The translations under genes were made by a program, and so were the position numbers. From positions 1-35,837 of the forward strand of contig JAJZJR010000016.1 of NCBI GenBank assembly GCA_021810045.1: a DNA stretch of 35,837 nt, in the 5' to 3' direction. A model generated the notes under the pieces. That model was given only the letters and a program-made list of their open reading frames with translations. It was not told where the DNA came from and made no database searches. Positions 15,819 to 25,304 of this stretch are shown here, one piece after another (position 1 is the stretch's first letter; every line of letters starts with the position of its first letter). This DNA comes from Thermoplasmata archaeon. GTDB taxonomy: Archaea; Thermoplasmatota; Thermoplasmata; Thermoplasmatales; Thermoplasmataceae.

Positions 15819-17639
15819 ATGATAATGTCTGAGGAAAGAAACAGGTATCCCGAAATCAGATTCGCAAATGATTTCGAGATCAGTAAGAACGCACCGTTTA
15901 CGACGGTGGATGACTTTGTCAACACCATGGGACACCTGATTACTCCAGATATGATGGTAATCAGAGTTACAGAAAGTCTTTGCCCAATTTGTGTTGATGA
16001 CGAGAAATTTGATCAGATGCGGATACCTGCAGCAGTGTATGAAAACGCCGGTGAAGTCAAACTCATAAAGGAGTGCGCCGAACACGGAGTTACAAAGGAA
16101 AAATACTGGGAAGATTACGAAATGTACCAGGAAGCCAAGAAATGGCTGGACCCAGGAGTTAAAATCCTCAATCCTCATGTTGCTTATTTAGAATCTAAGA
16201 TTGTTTGCCCCACACACTGTGGACTTTGCGTTAAACACAAATCACACACTGGACTTGGCAACGTTGTAGTTACAAACAGATGCGATCTGTCCTGCTGGTA
16301 CTGTTTCTTCTATGCAAAGGAGAACGAGCCAATTTACGAACCAACTCAGGATCAGGTAAGAATGATGCTGAGAAGGATGAGAAATGAGAAACCAGTTGGA
16401 GCAAACGCAGTTCAGATTACGGGTGGAGAGCCAGCAATCAGAGATGATATCATTGATATAATCAAGATTGCAAGAGAAGAAGGCTATGAGCACATACAGC
16501 TAAACACAAACAGTATCAGATCAGCCTTTGATCCAGACTTCCCGAAGCAGATCAGAGCAGCCGGTTCAAATGTAATTTACACAAGTTTCGATGGTCCAAC
16601 ACCAAGATCAAACCCAAAGAACTTCTGGGAAATCCCTGCAGCTCTTGAAAACTACAAGAAGGCTCCTCTCGGAGTAGTACTTGTGCCAACTGTAATTGGT
16701 GGCATTAACGACAAGTACCTTGGAGATATGATCAGATTCGGTCTTTCAAACATTGATTCAGTAAGAGCAGTCAACTTCCAGCCTGTAAGTCTTGTGGGCA
16801 GAATGCCTGACAGGATGAGGGAAAAACAGAGAGTTACAATACCTGGTGCAATCAAGAAGATTGAGCAGCAGACAGATGGACTCATAGGAAGAGAAGACTT
16901 CTTCACAGTGCCTTCAACAGCAAAGGTTTCAGACTTTGTTGAGCAGCTCAAAGGAAAAGAGACATACAAACTGTCCATACACTTTGCCTGTGGAATGGGT
17001 ACATACCTGTTCAAGGATGACGAGAGAGTTATCCCGATTACAAGGTTCATTGATGTAAGGGGAATGTTTGAACACATCGGAGAGCTTGCTGACGAAATAA
17101 AGAACTCTAACTTCAAGAGAATTAGCAAGGCAGTCACAGTATCAAAACTGCTCATGAGCCTGAACAAATTCGTCGATTACGACAAAGCACCGAAGGACTT
17201 CAAGCTCAAGGATATGATTTACAACGCCTTCACTGGTGGAGATTACCATGGACTCAAAGCTTTCCACTACAAATCCATGTTCATTGGATTCATGCACTTC
17301 ATGGACCCATACACATACGATGTGGACAGAGTTGAGAGATGCGATATTCACTATGCTATGCCTGACGGAAGAGTAGTTCCATTCTGTGCATTCAACGTTA
17401 TTCCTGAACTTTACAGGGATGCAACACAGAGAAAGTACTCAATGCCGGCAAAAACATATGAAGAGAGAACTGGAAAGATTCTCAAGAAGGACAAGTACTT
17501 CAGAGAATACACCAGGGAAGACAAGAAGAGAATTCTCGCTTTCTATGAAAAGAGCATAGGCAGAAAACTCACAGAAGACGAAATCGGTATCAACCTCGAT
17601 GACCCAATACCGGTTATATCATCTGAGAGACCAGAGTAA
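15819..17639 (+). CDS. tes: Radical SAM protein, probable tetraether lipid synthase (Tes, COG1964-like)
   Basis: This 606-aa radical SAM enzyme contains several Fe-S or metal sites: CPIC at 55-58 with C86 (rubredoxin-like region), CPTHCGLC at 130-137, the radical SAM CxxxCxxC at 155-162 (followed by FFYA), the SAM motif GGEPA, and further Cys in CGMGTYLF and RCDIHYAMPDGRVVPFC. This order matches the family of Methanocaldococcus MJ0619, shown to join two archaeol chains into tetraether lipid. Thermoplasmata membranes are mostly tetraether, which fits, but other COG1964 roles are not excluded. AGGTGA 8 nt before ATG 15819 supports that start over the GTG at 15807. Arg is often AGA here and AGG in neighbours, hinting at high expression. 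T-rich sequence at 17654-17675 may terminate it. Confidence 0.75.
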   Translation: MIMSEERNRYPEIRFANDFEISKNAPFTTVDDFVNTMGHLITPDMMVIRVTESLCPICVDDEKFDQMRIPAAVYENAGEVKLIKECAEHGVTKEKYWEDYEMYQEAKKWLDPGVKILNPHVAYLESKIVCPTHCGLCVKHKSHTGLGNVVVTNRCDLSCWYCFFYAKENEPIYEPTQDQVRMMLRRMRNEKPVGANAVQITGGEPAIRDDIIDIIKIAREEGYEHIQLNTNSIRSAFDPDFPKQIRAAGSNVIYTSFDGPTPRSNPKNFWEIPAALENYKKAPLGVVLVPTVIGGINDKYLGDMIRFGLSNIDSVRAVNFQPVSLVGRMPDRMREKQRVTIPGAIKKIEQQTDGLIGREDFFTVPSTAKVSDFVEQLKGKETYKLSIHFACGMGTYLFKDDERVIPITRFIDVRGMFEHIGELADEIKNSNFKRISKAVTVSKLLMSLNKFVDYDKAPKDFKLKDMIYNAFTGGDYHGLKAFHYKSMFIGFMHFMDPYTYDVDRVERCDIHYAMPDGRVVPFCAFNVIPELYRDATQRKYSMPAKTYEERTGKILKKDKYFREYTREDKKRILAFYEKSIGRKLTEDEIGINLDDPIPVISSERPE

Positions 17640-17680
17640 ATCTTCCAACCATTTTTATTCCCTTTTTTATTTTCCATTTA

Positions 17681-18085
17681 TTGAAATTTGAAATTATTGA
17701 GCATACTGGAGATGTTGGGATACGCTATTTTGGCTCAACTTTGAAGGAATTATTCTCGAGTGCAATTAATGGCACTGCTTTTATCATAGGCGATCCAGGA
17801 AAAAATTGCTCAAGAAGGAAAACTGAATTATCTCTGGATTTTTCAGATTACCAGGATCTCATGATGCAGATTATTGATAAGGTTATTTTTTCATTTGAGG
17901 TAGATGAAATACTGTATGATTCCATTACAGATTTCTCACTTGACAATCACAGTGCAAGAATAAGCATGGATGGATGCACAGTTGAAGCCGACTTCCAGTA
18001 CAGGTACATACTTAAGGCACCCACTTACCACAAAATGGAAATCAATCCTGAACAAGGATACGGAATACAGATTTTTGACATCTAA
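17681..18085 (+). CDS. Archease
   Basis: This 134-aa protein matches archease, the small activator that helps the RtcB RNA ligase in tRNA splicing and RNA repair. Hallmarks are the N-terminal [12 protein letters not shown], the acidic middle part and the C-terminal [11 protein letters not shown]. The start is TTG at 17681; no ATG or GTG fits the conserved N terminus. RtcB is not in the window. A run of T-rich sequence precedes it. Confidence 0.9.
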   Translation: MKFEIIEHTGDVGIRYFGSTLKELFSSAINGTAFIIGDPGKNCSRRKTELSLDFSDYQDLMMQIIDKVIFSFEVDEILYDSITDFSLDNHSARISMDGCTVEADFQYRYILKAPTYHKMEINPEQGYGIQIFDI

Positions 18086-18135
18086 CCTTCTGCGATGGTA
18101 TATCTTTATTTGGGCAATGTTATTATGTCTTTGAA

Positions 18136-18684
18136 ATGCCATCATTCGTAGCAAAAAAGATATTTTTCACAAGAGGTGTAGGAAGGGGCCAAAGCCAGCT
18201 GCAGTCCTTCGAGGAAGCACTGAGAGATGGAGGTATTGCTCCATATAACCTGGTAGGCATAAGCTCAATATTTCCGCCGTTCGCAGAGTCAATATCAAGA
18301 GAAGAAGGTCTCAAACTTCTCAATCCAGGCCAAATTCTATTTACAGTGCTAGCAAGAAACTCATCAGACGAGCTCAACAGGATGGTTTCTGCCGCAATTG
18401 GTTATGCAATACCCACAGATAGAAGCAAGTGGGGTTACCTCAGTGAACACCACAGCTTTGGGGAAACAGAAAAGGTGGCCGGTTTCTTCGCAGAAAAACT
18501 TGCAGCGGAAATGCTCGCAAGCACAGTGGGACAGATCGACCAGCTCAAATGGAACGAGGAAAATGAAGAATATGTGCTTCAGGACAAAATTCTTACAACC
18601 AAAAATATCTGTTCAACCGCAGTGGTCATGAAACCTGGTGAATGGACCACCGTGATTTCTGCAGCTGTACTGATCGTGGAGTAA
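18136..18684 (+). CDS. pdaD: Pyruvoyl-dependent arginine decarboxylase
   Basis: This 182-aa proenzyme decarboxylates arginine to agmatine for polyamine synthesis and, in archaea, tRNA-Ile agmatidine. It self-cleaves between the two Ser of VGISSIFPP (S43/S44), turning the second Ser into the pyruvoyl cofactor. FFTRGVGRG at the N terminus, [11 protein letters not shown] and GYLSEHHS are family segments. Size is typical. LeuRS starts 4 bp after its stop, so the two are probably co-transcribed. Confidence 0.93.
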   Translation: MPSFVAKKIFFTRGVGRGQSQLQSFEEALRDGGIAPYNLVGISSIFPPFAESISREEGLKLLNPGQILFTVLARNSSDELNRMVSAAIGYAIPTDRSKWGYLSEHHSFGETEKVAGFFAEKLAAEMLASTVGQIDQLKWNEENEEYVLQDKILTTKNICSTAVVMKPGEWTTVISAAVLIVE

Positions 18685-18688
18685 TCAT

Positions 18689-21430
18689 ATGGACCCCTCA
18701 GTGGAGAGGAAATGGCAGCAGAAGTGGCTGGAGGCAGGTATTTTCCAGTCGGAGCCAGATCAGGACAGAAAAAAATTCTTCATAACTGTTCCCTGGCCAT
18801 ATACAAACAGCTCTCTTCATGTTGGTCATGGAAGAACCTATACAACAGCAGACATAATTGCAAGATACAAGCGACTTACTGGATATAATGTGCTGTTTCC
18901 AATGGCTTTTCACCAGAGCGGCACTCCTATTCTGGCATTCTCTGAAAGAATAAGGCGTGGGGATGAAAAAACCCTTAAACTGTACAGGGACACCTTGAAA
19001 GAGTACGAAAATGAGGAAGATATAGAGGCTCGTATTGAGGAGTTCAAAGAACCGCAGAATATAGCTTCATATTTCTCCGAAAGGATTGTGAAGGATTTCA
19101 CAAGTCTTGGTTATTCCATAGACTGGCGCACAAGATTCACATCAGGTGATCCATTCTATCAGGAATTTGTTAAATGGCAGTTCCATAAACTCAATTCTCT
19201 TGGCCTTATCAAAAATGGCCAATATCCTGTACTTTACAGCATAAATGACAGAAACGCCGTGGGAGAGGATGATATTGCAGACGGAGATATTGACAAGGTA
19301 ACAGTAGAGGAGTTCACAGGGGTAATCTTCAGGGGAAAGGAGTTTTCACTAATAGCCGCATCCCTGCGTCCAGAGACGATATACGGAATAACCAATCTAT
19401 GGATTTCTCCATCCTGTAAGTATGTAAAATTCAGAATGAATGGGGATATCTATGTTGTTTCTGAAGATTCTTTGGAAAAGATGGAGTTCCAGCATCAGAA
19501 TCTAGAGAAGATAGGTCCTGTGAATGAAAGTGATATACTGTCACAGGAATTTGAGACTCCCCTTGAGCACAGGAAGATTAAGGCATTTCCATCCGGATTC
19601 GTTGACCCGGACAATGGAACCGGTGTTGTATATTCCGTCCCCGGTCACGCTGTCTGGGACTATATGGCTATCAAGGAGGCAGGACTGAATTTACAGCCAA
19701 TAAAAGTTCTGGAACTTACAGGACAGGACAAGAGTACTGTTGAATCTCTAGTCAGTGAACTTAATATTACTTCCCTAAATGATTCTGATAGGATCAAGGA
19801 GGCTACTCAAAGACTCTACAAGCTCGAATTCTACGACGGAAAAATGCTCGGAAATAATGGAAGGTTCTCCGGTCTGGGTTCAGAAAAGGCCAGGGACGAG
19901 ATCAAGAAAGAACTTTTCAACAACGAAGAAGGATTCATTTTCTACGAAACCTCGAGGAAAGCCCAGACTAGGGGAGGTTCCAAAGTAATCGTGGCTGTTC
20001 TTTCAAACCAGTGGTTCATAGATTATTCTGTAGGTTGGTGGAAGGAAGCTTCTCATGATGTTGTCAACTCCATGATGTTCTACCCGGAATTTTACAGGAA
20101 TGCAATGAATGACGCCGTTGACTGGCTCAGGGAAAGACCATGTGCAAGAAGGAGAGGTATAGGGACTAAACTTCCATTTGATGAGGAATGGGTAATCGAA
20201 TCACTTTCAGATTCCACACTGTATCCAATAATTTACACAAACCAGGAAATTATTTCCAGAATTTTCGAAATCCTTGGAAGGCTGCCGGATGAAATCATTG
20301 AATATGTTTACAATGAGGGTAAAGAGGAAATCCTCGGAAATTTCAACCAGGAAATATTAGAGCTGGCCAGAAAGGCCAGAATTGCAAAGGATTACTGGTA
20401 TGGGGTTGATATACGATTGACTGCCGCCCCACACATAAGCAATCATCTGGCATTCTACATAATGAACCATGCTGCAATTCTTCCAAAGAGGGATAACCCA
20501 CGTGGAATAATTATTTCCGGCCTCCTCCTGTCAAACGGGGCAAAGATATCCAAGAGCAAGGGGAATGCAATCTCTCTTTTAAAAATCTCAACAAAGTACA
20601 CTGCTGATCTCTACAGGCTGTTCGTGGCTGTAAGTGCAGATATATCTTCTGTGCTGGACTGGAATGAAACCGAAATTGCAGCAGTAAAGAAAAAGTATGA
20701 CTCTTTCGTTGATTACCTGACCAAGGGAGAAGAAGGAAAAACCAAGGAAAAAACGCAAGTAGAACACTGGTTCATCTCAAGATTCAACCTTCACCTTAAG
20801 GAATTTTTCACAAAAATGGATGCTTTTGACATTAGGGGTGCGTATATTTCAGTCTTCTATGAGGTTTTAAATGATCTCAAATATGTGGAAAACAGGGGAG
20901 GTAATGTTCAGTCCTGTATAGAAGCCGTTAAGGAACAGTGGTTGAAGGTGATGACACCAGTTATACCCCATACCTGTGAAGAGATCTGGTCCTCACTTGG
21001 GCATGAGGATTTTGTCAGTATCCGGAAATTTTCTGTTGAGGATGTTGGAAAATCAGACGAGTCAATAATTCTATCAGAAAATTACCTGCAGGAGACCATA
21101 TCTGATCTGCGGGAGATCATGAAAGCAACAGGCATATCGCCCCAAACAATAAATGTGGAAGTCTGTGGGGAGGAAGTGAGAGAGGTTGCTGTAATCATGA
21201 AGGAAAACAGACTTAAGGATGTCCCACCGAACCTGAAATCCCTAATACCGGAGTTCATGAAAATCAGAAAAGGCCTTAAGATGGATGTAACAAATGAACT
21301 AGAGATTCTGAATGAAAACAGGGAATACATTGAGGGCCTCTTTGGTTGCAGGGTTAACGTTTCCAAAGCAAATGTCTACCCTGGTAAGAAGAATGCCTGG
21401 CCAGGACGCCCGCTAATCAGGCTGAACTGA
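18689..21430 (+). CDS. leuS: Leucyl-tRNA synthetase, archaeal type
   Basis: This 913-aa class Ia synthetase has PWPYTNSSLHVGHGRT with HVGHG at 44-48 and KISKS at 619-623 (the KMSKS motif with Ile). Between them is the CP1 editing domain, with LRPETIYGITNLW near 227-239 and a GTGVVYSVPGHA segment. The anticodon-binding helical bundle and a C-terminal domain follow. The length fits the archaeal/eukaryotic form, in which the editing domain is inserted as in IleRS. It overlaps no gene and follows pdaD by 4 bp. Confidence 0.96.
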   Translation: MDPSVERKWQQKWLEAGIFQSEPDQDRKKFFITVPWPYTNSSLHVGHGRTYTTADIIARYKRLTGYNVLFPMAFHQSGTPILAFSERIRRGDEKTLKLYRDTLKEYENEEDIEARIEEFKEPQNIASYFSERIVKDFTSLGYSIDWRTRFTSGDPFYQEFVKWQFHKLNSLGLIKNGQYPVLYSINDRNAVGEDDIADGDIDKVTVEEFTGVIFRGKEFSLIAASLRPETIYGITNLWISPSCKYVKFRMNGDIYVVSEDSLEKMEFQHQNLEKIGPVNESDILSQEFETPLEHRKIKAFPSGFVDPDNGTGVVYSVPGHAVWDYMAIKEAGLNLQPIKVLELTGQDKSTVESLVSELNITSLNDSDRIKEATQRLYKLEFYDGKMLGNNGRFSGLGSEKARDEIKKELFNNEEGFIFYETSRKAQTRGGSKVIVAVLSNQWFIDYSVGWWKEASHDVVNSMMFYPEFYRNAMNDAVDWLRERPCARRRGIGTKLPFDEEWVIESLSDSTLYPIIYTNQEIISRIFEILGRLPDEIIEYVYNEGKEEILGNFNQEILELARKARIAKDYWYGVDIRLTAAPHISNHLAFYIMNHAAILPKRDNPRGIIISGLLLSNGAKISKSKGNAISLLKISTKYTADLYRLFVAVSADISSVLDWNETEIAAVKKKYDSFVDYLTKGEEGKTKEKTQVEHWFISRFNLHLKEFFTKMDAFDIRGAYISVFYEVLNDLKYVENRGGNVQSCIEAVKEQWLKVMTPVIPHTCEEIWSSLGHEDFVSIRKFSVEDVGKSDESIILSENYLQETISDLREIMKATGISPQTINVEVCGEEVREVAVIMKENRLKDVPPNLKSLIPEFMKIRKGLKMDVTNELEILNENREYIEGLFGCRVNVSKANVYPGKKNAWPGRPLIRLN

Positions 21431-21478
21431 TTTCCATTCTACACATTTTTTAATATAATTTCCAGTTATCAGTGAATT

Positions 21479-23455
21479 ATGTCAGTTCCTCATGACGAGA
21501 CTTCATTTGAAACCGATCTTCAGGAAAGGGTTTACTATTCACACAAGCTTGGATCAGATCCAACACTCGTTCTTCATGGTGGCGGCAATACATCTGTAAA
21601 GCATGAAGAAAAAGATCACACAGGGAAAACTATCTACGTTCTCAGAGTAAAAGGGAGCGGATCAGATCTTTCAACTATAACAGAGGCAGGCTTTACAGGC
21701 CTAAGGATGGACGATATGTCTGCCGGTGAGAATATTGAATCAATGACTGACCAGCAAATGGTTGATTATATGAAGCGAAGTATGGTAAATCCATCAGAAC
21801 CTTCGCCCAGTGTTGAATCATTTCTTCACGCTTTTATTCCTCACAAGTTTGTAGACCATTCACATTCAGATGCCATTCTGTCGTTGACAAACAGTAACCT
21901 CAAGGCTGAAGATATTGAGAAAATCCTGCCAAAAGTCATAGTGGTTCCGTACTTCCCTCCCGGTTTTAAACTGGCCAAGGCAATTCTTTCAGGTATTAAG
22001 AAAATGGGCAGCGATGTTGAAGGCATAGTGCTTTCACAGCATGGCCTTTTTACCTTTGGCAGCACAGGAAAAGAGAGTTACGAAAGGCACATCAGGATTG
22101 TAAGGGCTGCGGAGGAATATGCAAAATCTGTTATTCAGGGAAGTAATATTTTCACGGAAAAATTCAAGGAAGTTCCCGACAGTGAGATTCTCGCAAAAAT
22201 CCCTGCAATAAGAGGAATGCTTTCAAAGAAAACACACAAGATCCTCCACATTGAAAACAAAGGTATTGGAAAGATTATTGCCAGATCCCTGGAGGCAGAG
22301 AAATTCGCACAGCACGGACCTGCAACACCTGACATGATCATAAGAACAAAAATGGATTATGCATATATCTCTGAAATAGGTGAGACAGAGCAGATTATTG
22401 ATAACTTCACTAAAAAATACACAGAAGAATACAGTAAATATGTCAGCGAATTCCCTATGCATGATCCGTCTCCGTCAATAATTGTCATAAGAGGTTTTGG
22501 ATTCATCACATCAGGAGCATCCAAAAAGGATGCACTTATTATAAGGGATCAGTTTGTTCACTCCATGAGAGTAAATTCCACAGCTCTCCGGATTGGCGGT
22601 AACCATTTCATTACGCATAAAGAAGGCTTTGAGATGGAATACTGGCCGCTTGAGGAGGCCAAACTGAAGAAATCAAAACCAAGGCTTCTACAGGGAAAAG
22701 TATCAGTGGTAACAGGTGCAGCGAGCGGAATAGGTCTTGAAGTGGCAAAAAAACTTGCAGCCAATGGCTCTGTGGTAATTGCCTGCGATCTAGATCCTGC
22801 CGTGAATGAGGTGGCAGGTTCCATGGAGAAGGAAACAGGGTCGCCAGTATTTCCTGCTGTCGTGGACATATCTGACGAAAAGAAAGTAGTTGATATGTTC
22901 GGGGAAGTAGTTTACAGATACGGTGGTGTTGACATACTTTTCAACAATGCAGGCGTCCTGAAGAGCCGGCCCATTGAGGATCTTCCTGTGGAAGACCTGG
23001 ATCTGCATTACCGGGTCAATTCAAGGGGTGCGTTCCTCATGACCCGTGAAGCATTCAAGATAATGATGGCACAGGGCCTTGGGGGAAACATGGTGTTCAA
23101 CGTTACGAAGAATCTCACTAATCCAGGACCAGGTATGCTGTCATATGGTTCATCAAAGGCATTTGCCGCACACATAAGCCACTACGTTGCCAAGGAAGGC
23201 GGAAAATATGGCATTCGTTCCAACATAATCAATCCCGACAAGATATTCAAGGGTTCCAAGATATGGGAAAATGGCGTACTGGAAGCCAGAGCCGAAGCTA
23301 AGGGGCAGACTGTCGAGGAGTACAAGACACAGAATCTGCTCAAGAGGGAAGTTCTCCCCGAACATGTTGCAAATGTAGTGCTTTCTCTCGTCAACGAAGA
23401 TATATTTGGTGCAACTACAGATGCCATGATCCCCATTGATGGCGGGATCAAGTGA
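21479..23455 (+). CDS. Class II aldolase / short-chain dehydrogenase fusion (RhaD-like)
   Basis: This 658-aa two-domain protein resembles bifunctional rhamnulose-1-phosphate aldolase/alcohol dehydrogenases. Residues 1-395 form a class II aldolase with VLHGGGNTSVK, metal-binding DHSHSD (H127, H129) and QHG (H188). Residues 405-658 form an SDR with TGAASGIG at 412-419, NNAG at 489-492 and YGSSK (Y556, K560). The usual catalytic Ser 13 residues before Tyr appears as Thr (T543). Cleavage of a deoxyketose or its phosphate followed by oxidation or reduction of lactaldehyde is plausible. No rhamnose isomerase or kinase is adjacent. A TTTTAATATAAT box lies about 25 bp upstream. Its 3' end overlaps the convergent reductase-like gene by 8 bp. 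Confidence 0.88.
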   Translation: MSVPHDETSFETDLQERVYYSHKLGSDPTLVLHGGGNTSVKHEEKDHTGKTIYVLRVKGSGSDLSTITEAGFTGLRMDDMSAGENIESMTDQQMVDYMKRSMVNPSEPSPSVESFLHAFIPHKFVDHSHSDAILSLTNSNLKAEDIEKILPKVIVVPYFPPGFKLAKAILSGIKKMGSDVEGIVLSQHGLFTFGSTGKESYERHIRIVRAAEEYAKSVIQGSNIFTEKFKEVPDSEILAKIPAIRGMLSKKTHKILHIENKGIGKIIARSLEAEKFAQHGPATPDMIIRTKMDYAYISEIGETEQIIDNFTKKYTEEYSKYVSEFPMHDPSPSIIVIRGFGFITSGASKKDALIIRDQFVHSMRVNSTALRIGGNHFITHKEGFEMEYWPLEEAKLKKSKPRLLQGKVSVVTGAASGIGLEVAKKLAANGSVVIACDLDPAVNEVAGSMEKETGSPVFPAVVDISDEKKVVDMFGEVVYRYGGVDILFNNAGVLKSRPIEDLPVEDLDLHYRVNSRGAFLMTREAFKIMMAQGLGGNMVFNVTKNLTNPGPGMLSYGSSKAFAAHISHYVAKEGGKYGIRSNIINPDKIFKGSKIWENGVLEARAEAKGQTVEEYKTQNLLKREVLPEHVANVVLSLVNEDIFGATTDAMIPIDGGIK

Positions 23456-24428
23456 AGGCAATCTGTTTGAGCACCCTCATTATTTCGAGCTGAATGCCAA
23501 AATTCTCAAAATCTTCCTTTGCACTTGAAATTGCAGAGAGATTTCCCAATTTCTTCAGATTCCCGCTGCGTGCGTTTTTCAGGAGAGAAAAGAGTTTTAC
23601 ATAACGCTGGAATTTCTTTTTAATATCTGAGGTGTATCTTTCCTTCAGATCATCCAAATCATCATATCTGGAAATATTCTGGAACAGTATTTCTGCAGAT
23701 TCCATTGATGGTACGATCCCTTCTCCGGTAATAGGGCTCACGGTTCCGATTGCTTCCCCAACCCCAATTATGTTGCCTTTGGTTGCCTGGTCAAATAACG
23801 GGGACAGCCTTATGTTCCTTGACATTACTCTCAAAGGATCTCTCACGTCCTTCAGGGCGTCAGAGACAATTTCAATGGTATCTCCACCTGCACCTATATG
23901 AAATCCGTTTTTCAGTGGAAACTCCCAGTAATATCCTCTGCCTGAAGGAAAATACCTGAAGTAGAAATCGCCCTTTGGTGCTGTATTGGTCAGATACTCC
24001 CTGGTTCTCATGAGCAGGTCTCCTTTTGCGGGACCAAGGTAATATCTGGACACTCCTGTTGCGTCAATCATGACATCATTTCCATTGGGCAGATAAGGGG
24101 CAACTTTTCTCTCATACTTCAGATCCCGTAGGATATCATATTCCAGCCTGTTCTTGTCTATGGTGCAGAATCCGGAAGAAGGAAGCTTTATGCTTATTCC
24201 TGTGTCGCTGGCAAATGTAACGGAACCAGCCTTTATCTCCAGATAATCATCAGCATTCATGCCAACATTCCCGAGGAGGTCTCTGAGCCGGTTGAGGTTC
24301 ACAGCATAACCGCAGGGTACATAGAAACCGGGTCTCTTTGGTTCATACCCTGAAACATCAAATCCTGACTGGCTCAATCTTCTGAGTAGGTAAGAACCCG
24401 ATACACCTAGACCTGCAATGTGTAGCAC
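23448..24428 (-). CDS. Geranylgeranyl reductase-like FAD-dependent oxidoreductase
   Basis: This flavoprotein of about 326 aa has an N-terminal dinucleotide-binding motif (AGLGVSGSYLLRRL) and the C-terminal FAD motif GVGEAIGTVSPITGEGI of the geranylgeranyl-reductase family, which saturates isoprenoid chains of archaeal lipids or quinones. It is shorter than typical archaeal reductases of about 390-450 aa. Other flavin monooxygenase-like roles are possible. I place the start at GTG 24428, 24 bp from a TATA box shared with truA; an upstream GTG at 24446 would leave no room for a promoter. Confidence 0.78.
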   Translation of the reverse strand: MLHIAGLGVSGSYLLRRLSQSGFDVSGYEPKRPGFYVPCGYAVNLNRLRDLLGNVGMNADDYLEIKAGSVTFASDTGISIKLPSSGFCTIDKNRLEYDILRDLKYERKVAPYLPNGNDVMIDATGVSRYYLGPAKGDLLMRTREYLTNTAPKGDFYFRYFPSGRGYYWEFPLKNGFHIGAGGDTIEIVSDALKDVRDPLRVMSRNIRLSPLFDQATKGNIIGVGEAIGTVSPITGEGIVPSMESAEILFQNISRYDDLDDLKERYTSDIKKKFQRYVKLFSLLKNARSGNLKKLGNLSAISSAKEDFENFGIQLEIMRVLKQIAFT

Positions 24429-24447
24429 CTTTGAGAAACCCACCACT

Positions 24448-24457
24448 CTTAAATATC
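24448..24457. promoter_or_regulatory. Shared bidirectional TATA box between reductase and truA
   Basis: CTTAAATATC lies at the centre (24452) of the 47-bp gap between GTG 24428 on the minus strand and TTG 24476 on the plus strand, 24 bp from each start codon. This is the expected TBP distance for leaderless transcripts in both directions. Confidence 0.55.
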
Positions 24458-24475
24458 CTTGTTATAACCAAAGAG

Positions 24476-25234
24476 TTGAGACTTATCATCAAGTTTGGAT
24501 ATTTCGGCTGGGAGTATTCCGGTTTCCAGAGGGGAAATGGAAGCAACAGCGTTGAGGATTCGATCATAAAAGTGCTTGAAAAAGCAGGCATAACGGATAA
24601 AATACAATCTGCTGCAAGGACCGACAGAGGCGTTTCTGCAATATCCAACGCATTCGTAGTTGACACAGAAAAGAAACCGTCCATGGTCATGGGAATCCTC
24701 AACGGCAGGATTCCTGGAATGGTTTTTCACAGCTACACCAAAGTGGACGAGGACTTCAATCCACGTTACTGTGATTACAAGACATACAGGTACATAGTCC
24801 GCAAGGATGAGGCAGGGCCTTACCTGAGACAGGCACTGAAACCCTTCAGGGGGAAACATGATTTCAGAAATTTCTGCAAGATGGATGAGCGCAACCCTAT
24901 AAGGACAATCAGGTCCATAACTATCAGGACGAAAGGAGACAGAATATTCATAGACTACAAGGCAAGGAGTTTCCTCTGGAACCAGATAAGGTCCATTACG
25001 GCTTATGCGCTGGAGCACTCATTTTCTGAAATACAGGATGATCCATTTGCTCTCGAAGCGAAATACCCTAAACTGATGGGCCCGGAAGGCCTTGTTCTCA
25101 TGGACATGGTGTATGAAAACATTGAATTCACTCAGTATGTTCCATTATCCAAGAAGAAATATCTCACATCGCTGTTAAGAAGTGAAGATATGCGGCATGA
25201 AATAATGGAGAATTTCATTTTCCTGACAAAATAA
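24476..25234 (+). CDS. truA: tRNA pseudouridine synthase A
   Basis: This 252-aa TruA would modify uridines in the tRNA anticodon stem-loop (positions 38-40). FGYFGWEYSGFQ opens the domain, the catalytic Asp is D50 in AARTDRGVSA, and YKTYRYIV, HDFRNF and FLWNQIRSI are downstream family segments. A TTG start at 24476 matches the usual N terminus and lies 24 bp after the shared TATA box; upstream codons in frame would overlap the divergent gene. Confidence 0.93.
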   Translation: MRLIIKFGYFGWEYSGFQRGNGSNSVEDSIIKVLEKAGITDKIQSAARTDRGVSAISNAFVVDTEKKPSMVMGILNGRIPGMVFHSYTKVDEDFNPRYCDYKTYRYIVRKDEAGPYLRQALKPFRGKHDFRNFCKMDERNPIRTIRSITIRTKGDRIFIDYKARSFLWNQIRSITAYALEHSFSEIQDDPFALEAKYPKLMGPEGLVLMDMVYENIEFTQYVPLSKKKYLTSLLRSEDMRHEIMENFIFLTK

Positions 25235-25304
25235 ATTGCAGGTCCCCTATTCCCGTTGCTGGTATCATCATATGGTTTGTTTCAAAGCTGTGCACTCATG
25301 TTTC

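Noticed and set aside
24431-24475. N-terminal extension of truA and of the divergent reductase gene into each other
   Set aside because: The longest frames overlap head to head, lack similarity to the families' N termini and would remove the only promoter; TTG 24476 and GTG 24428 fit the shared TATA box.
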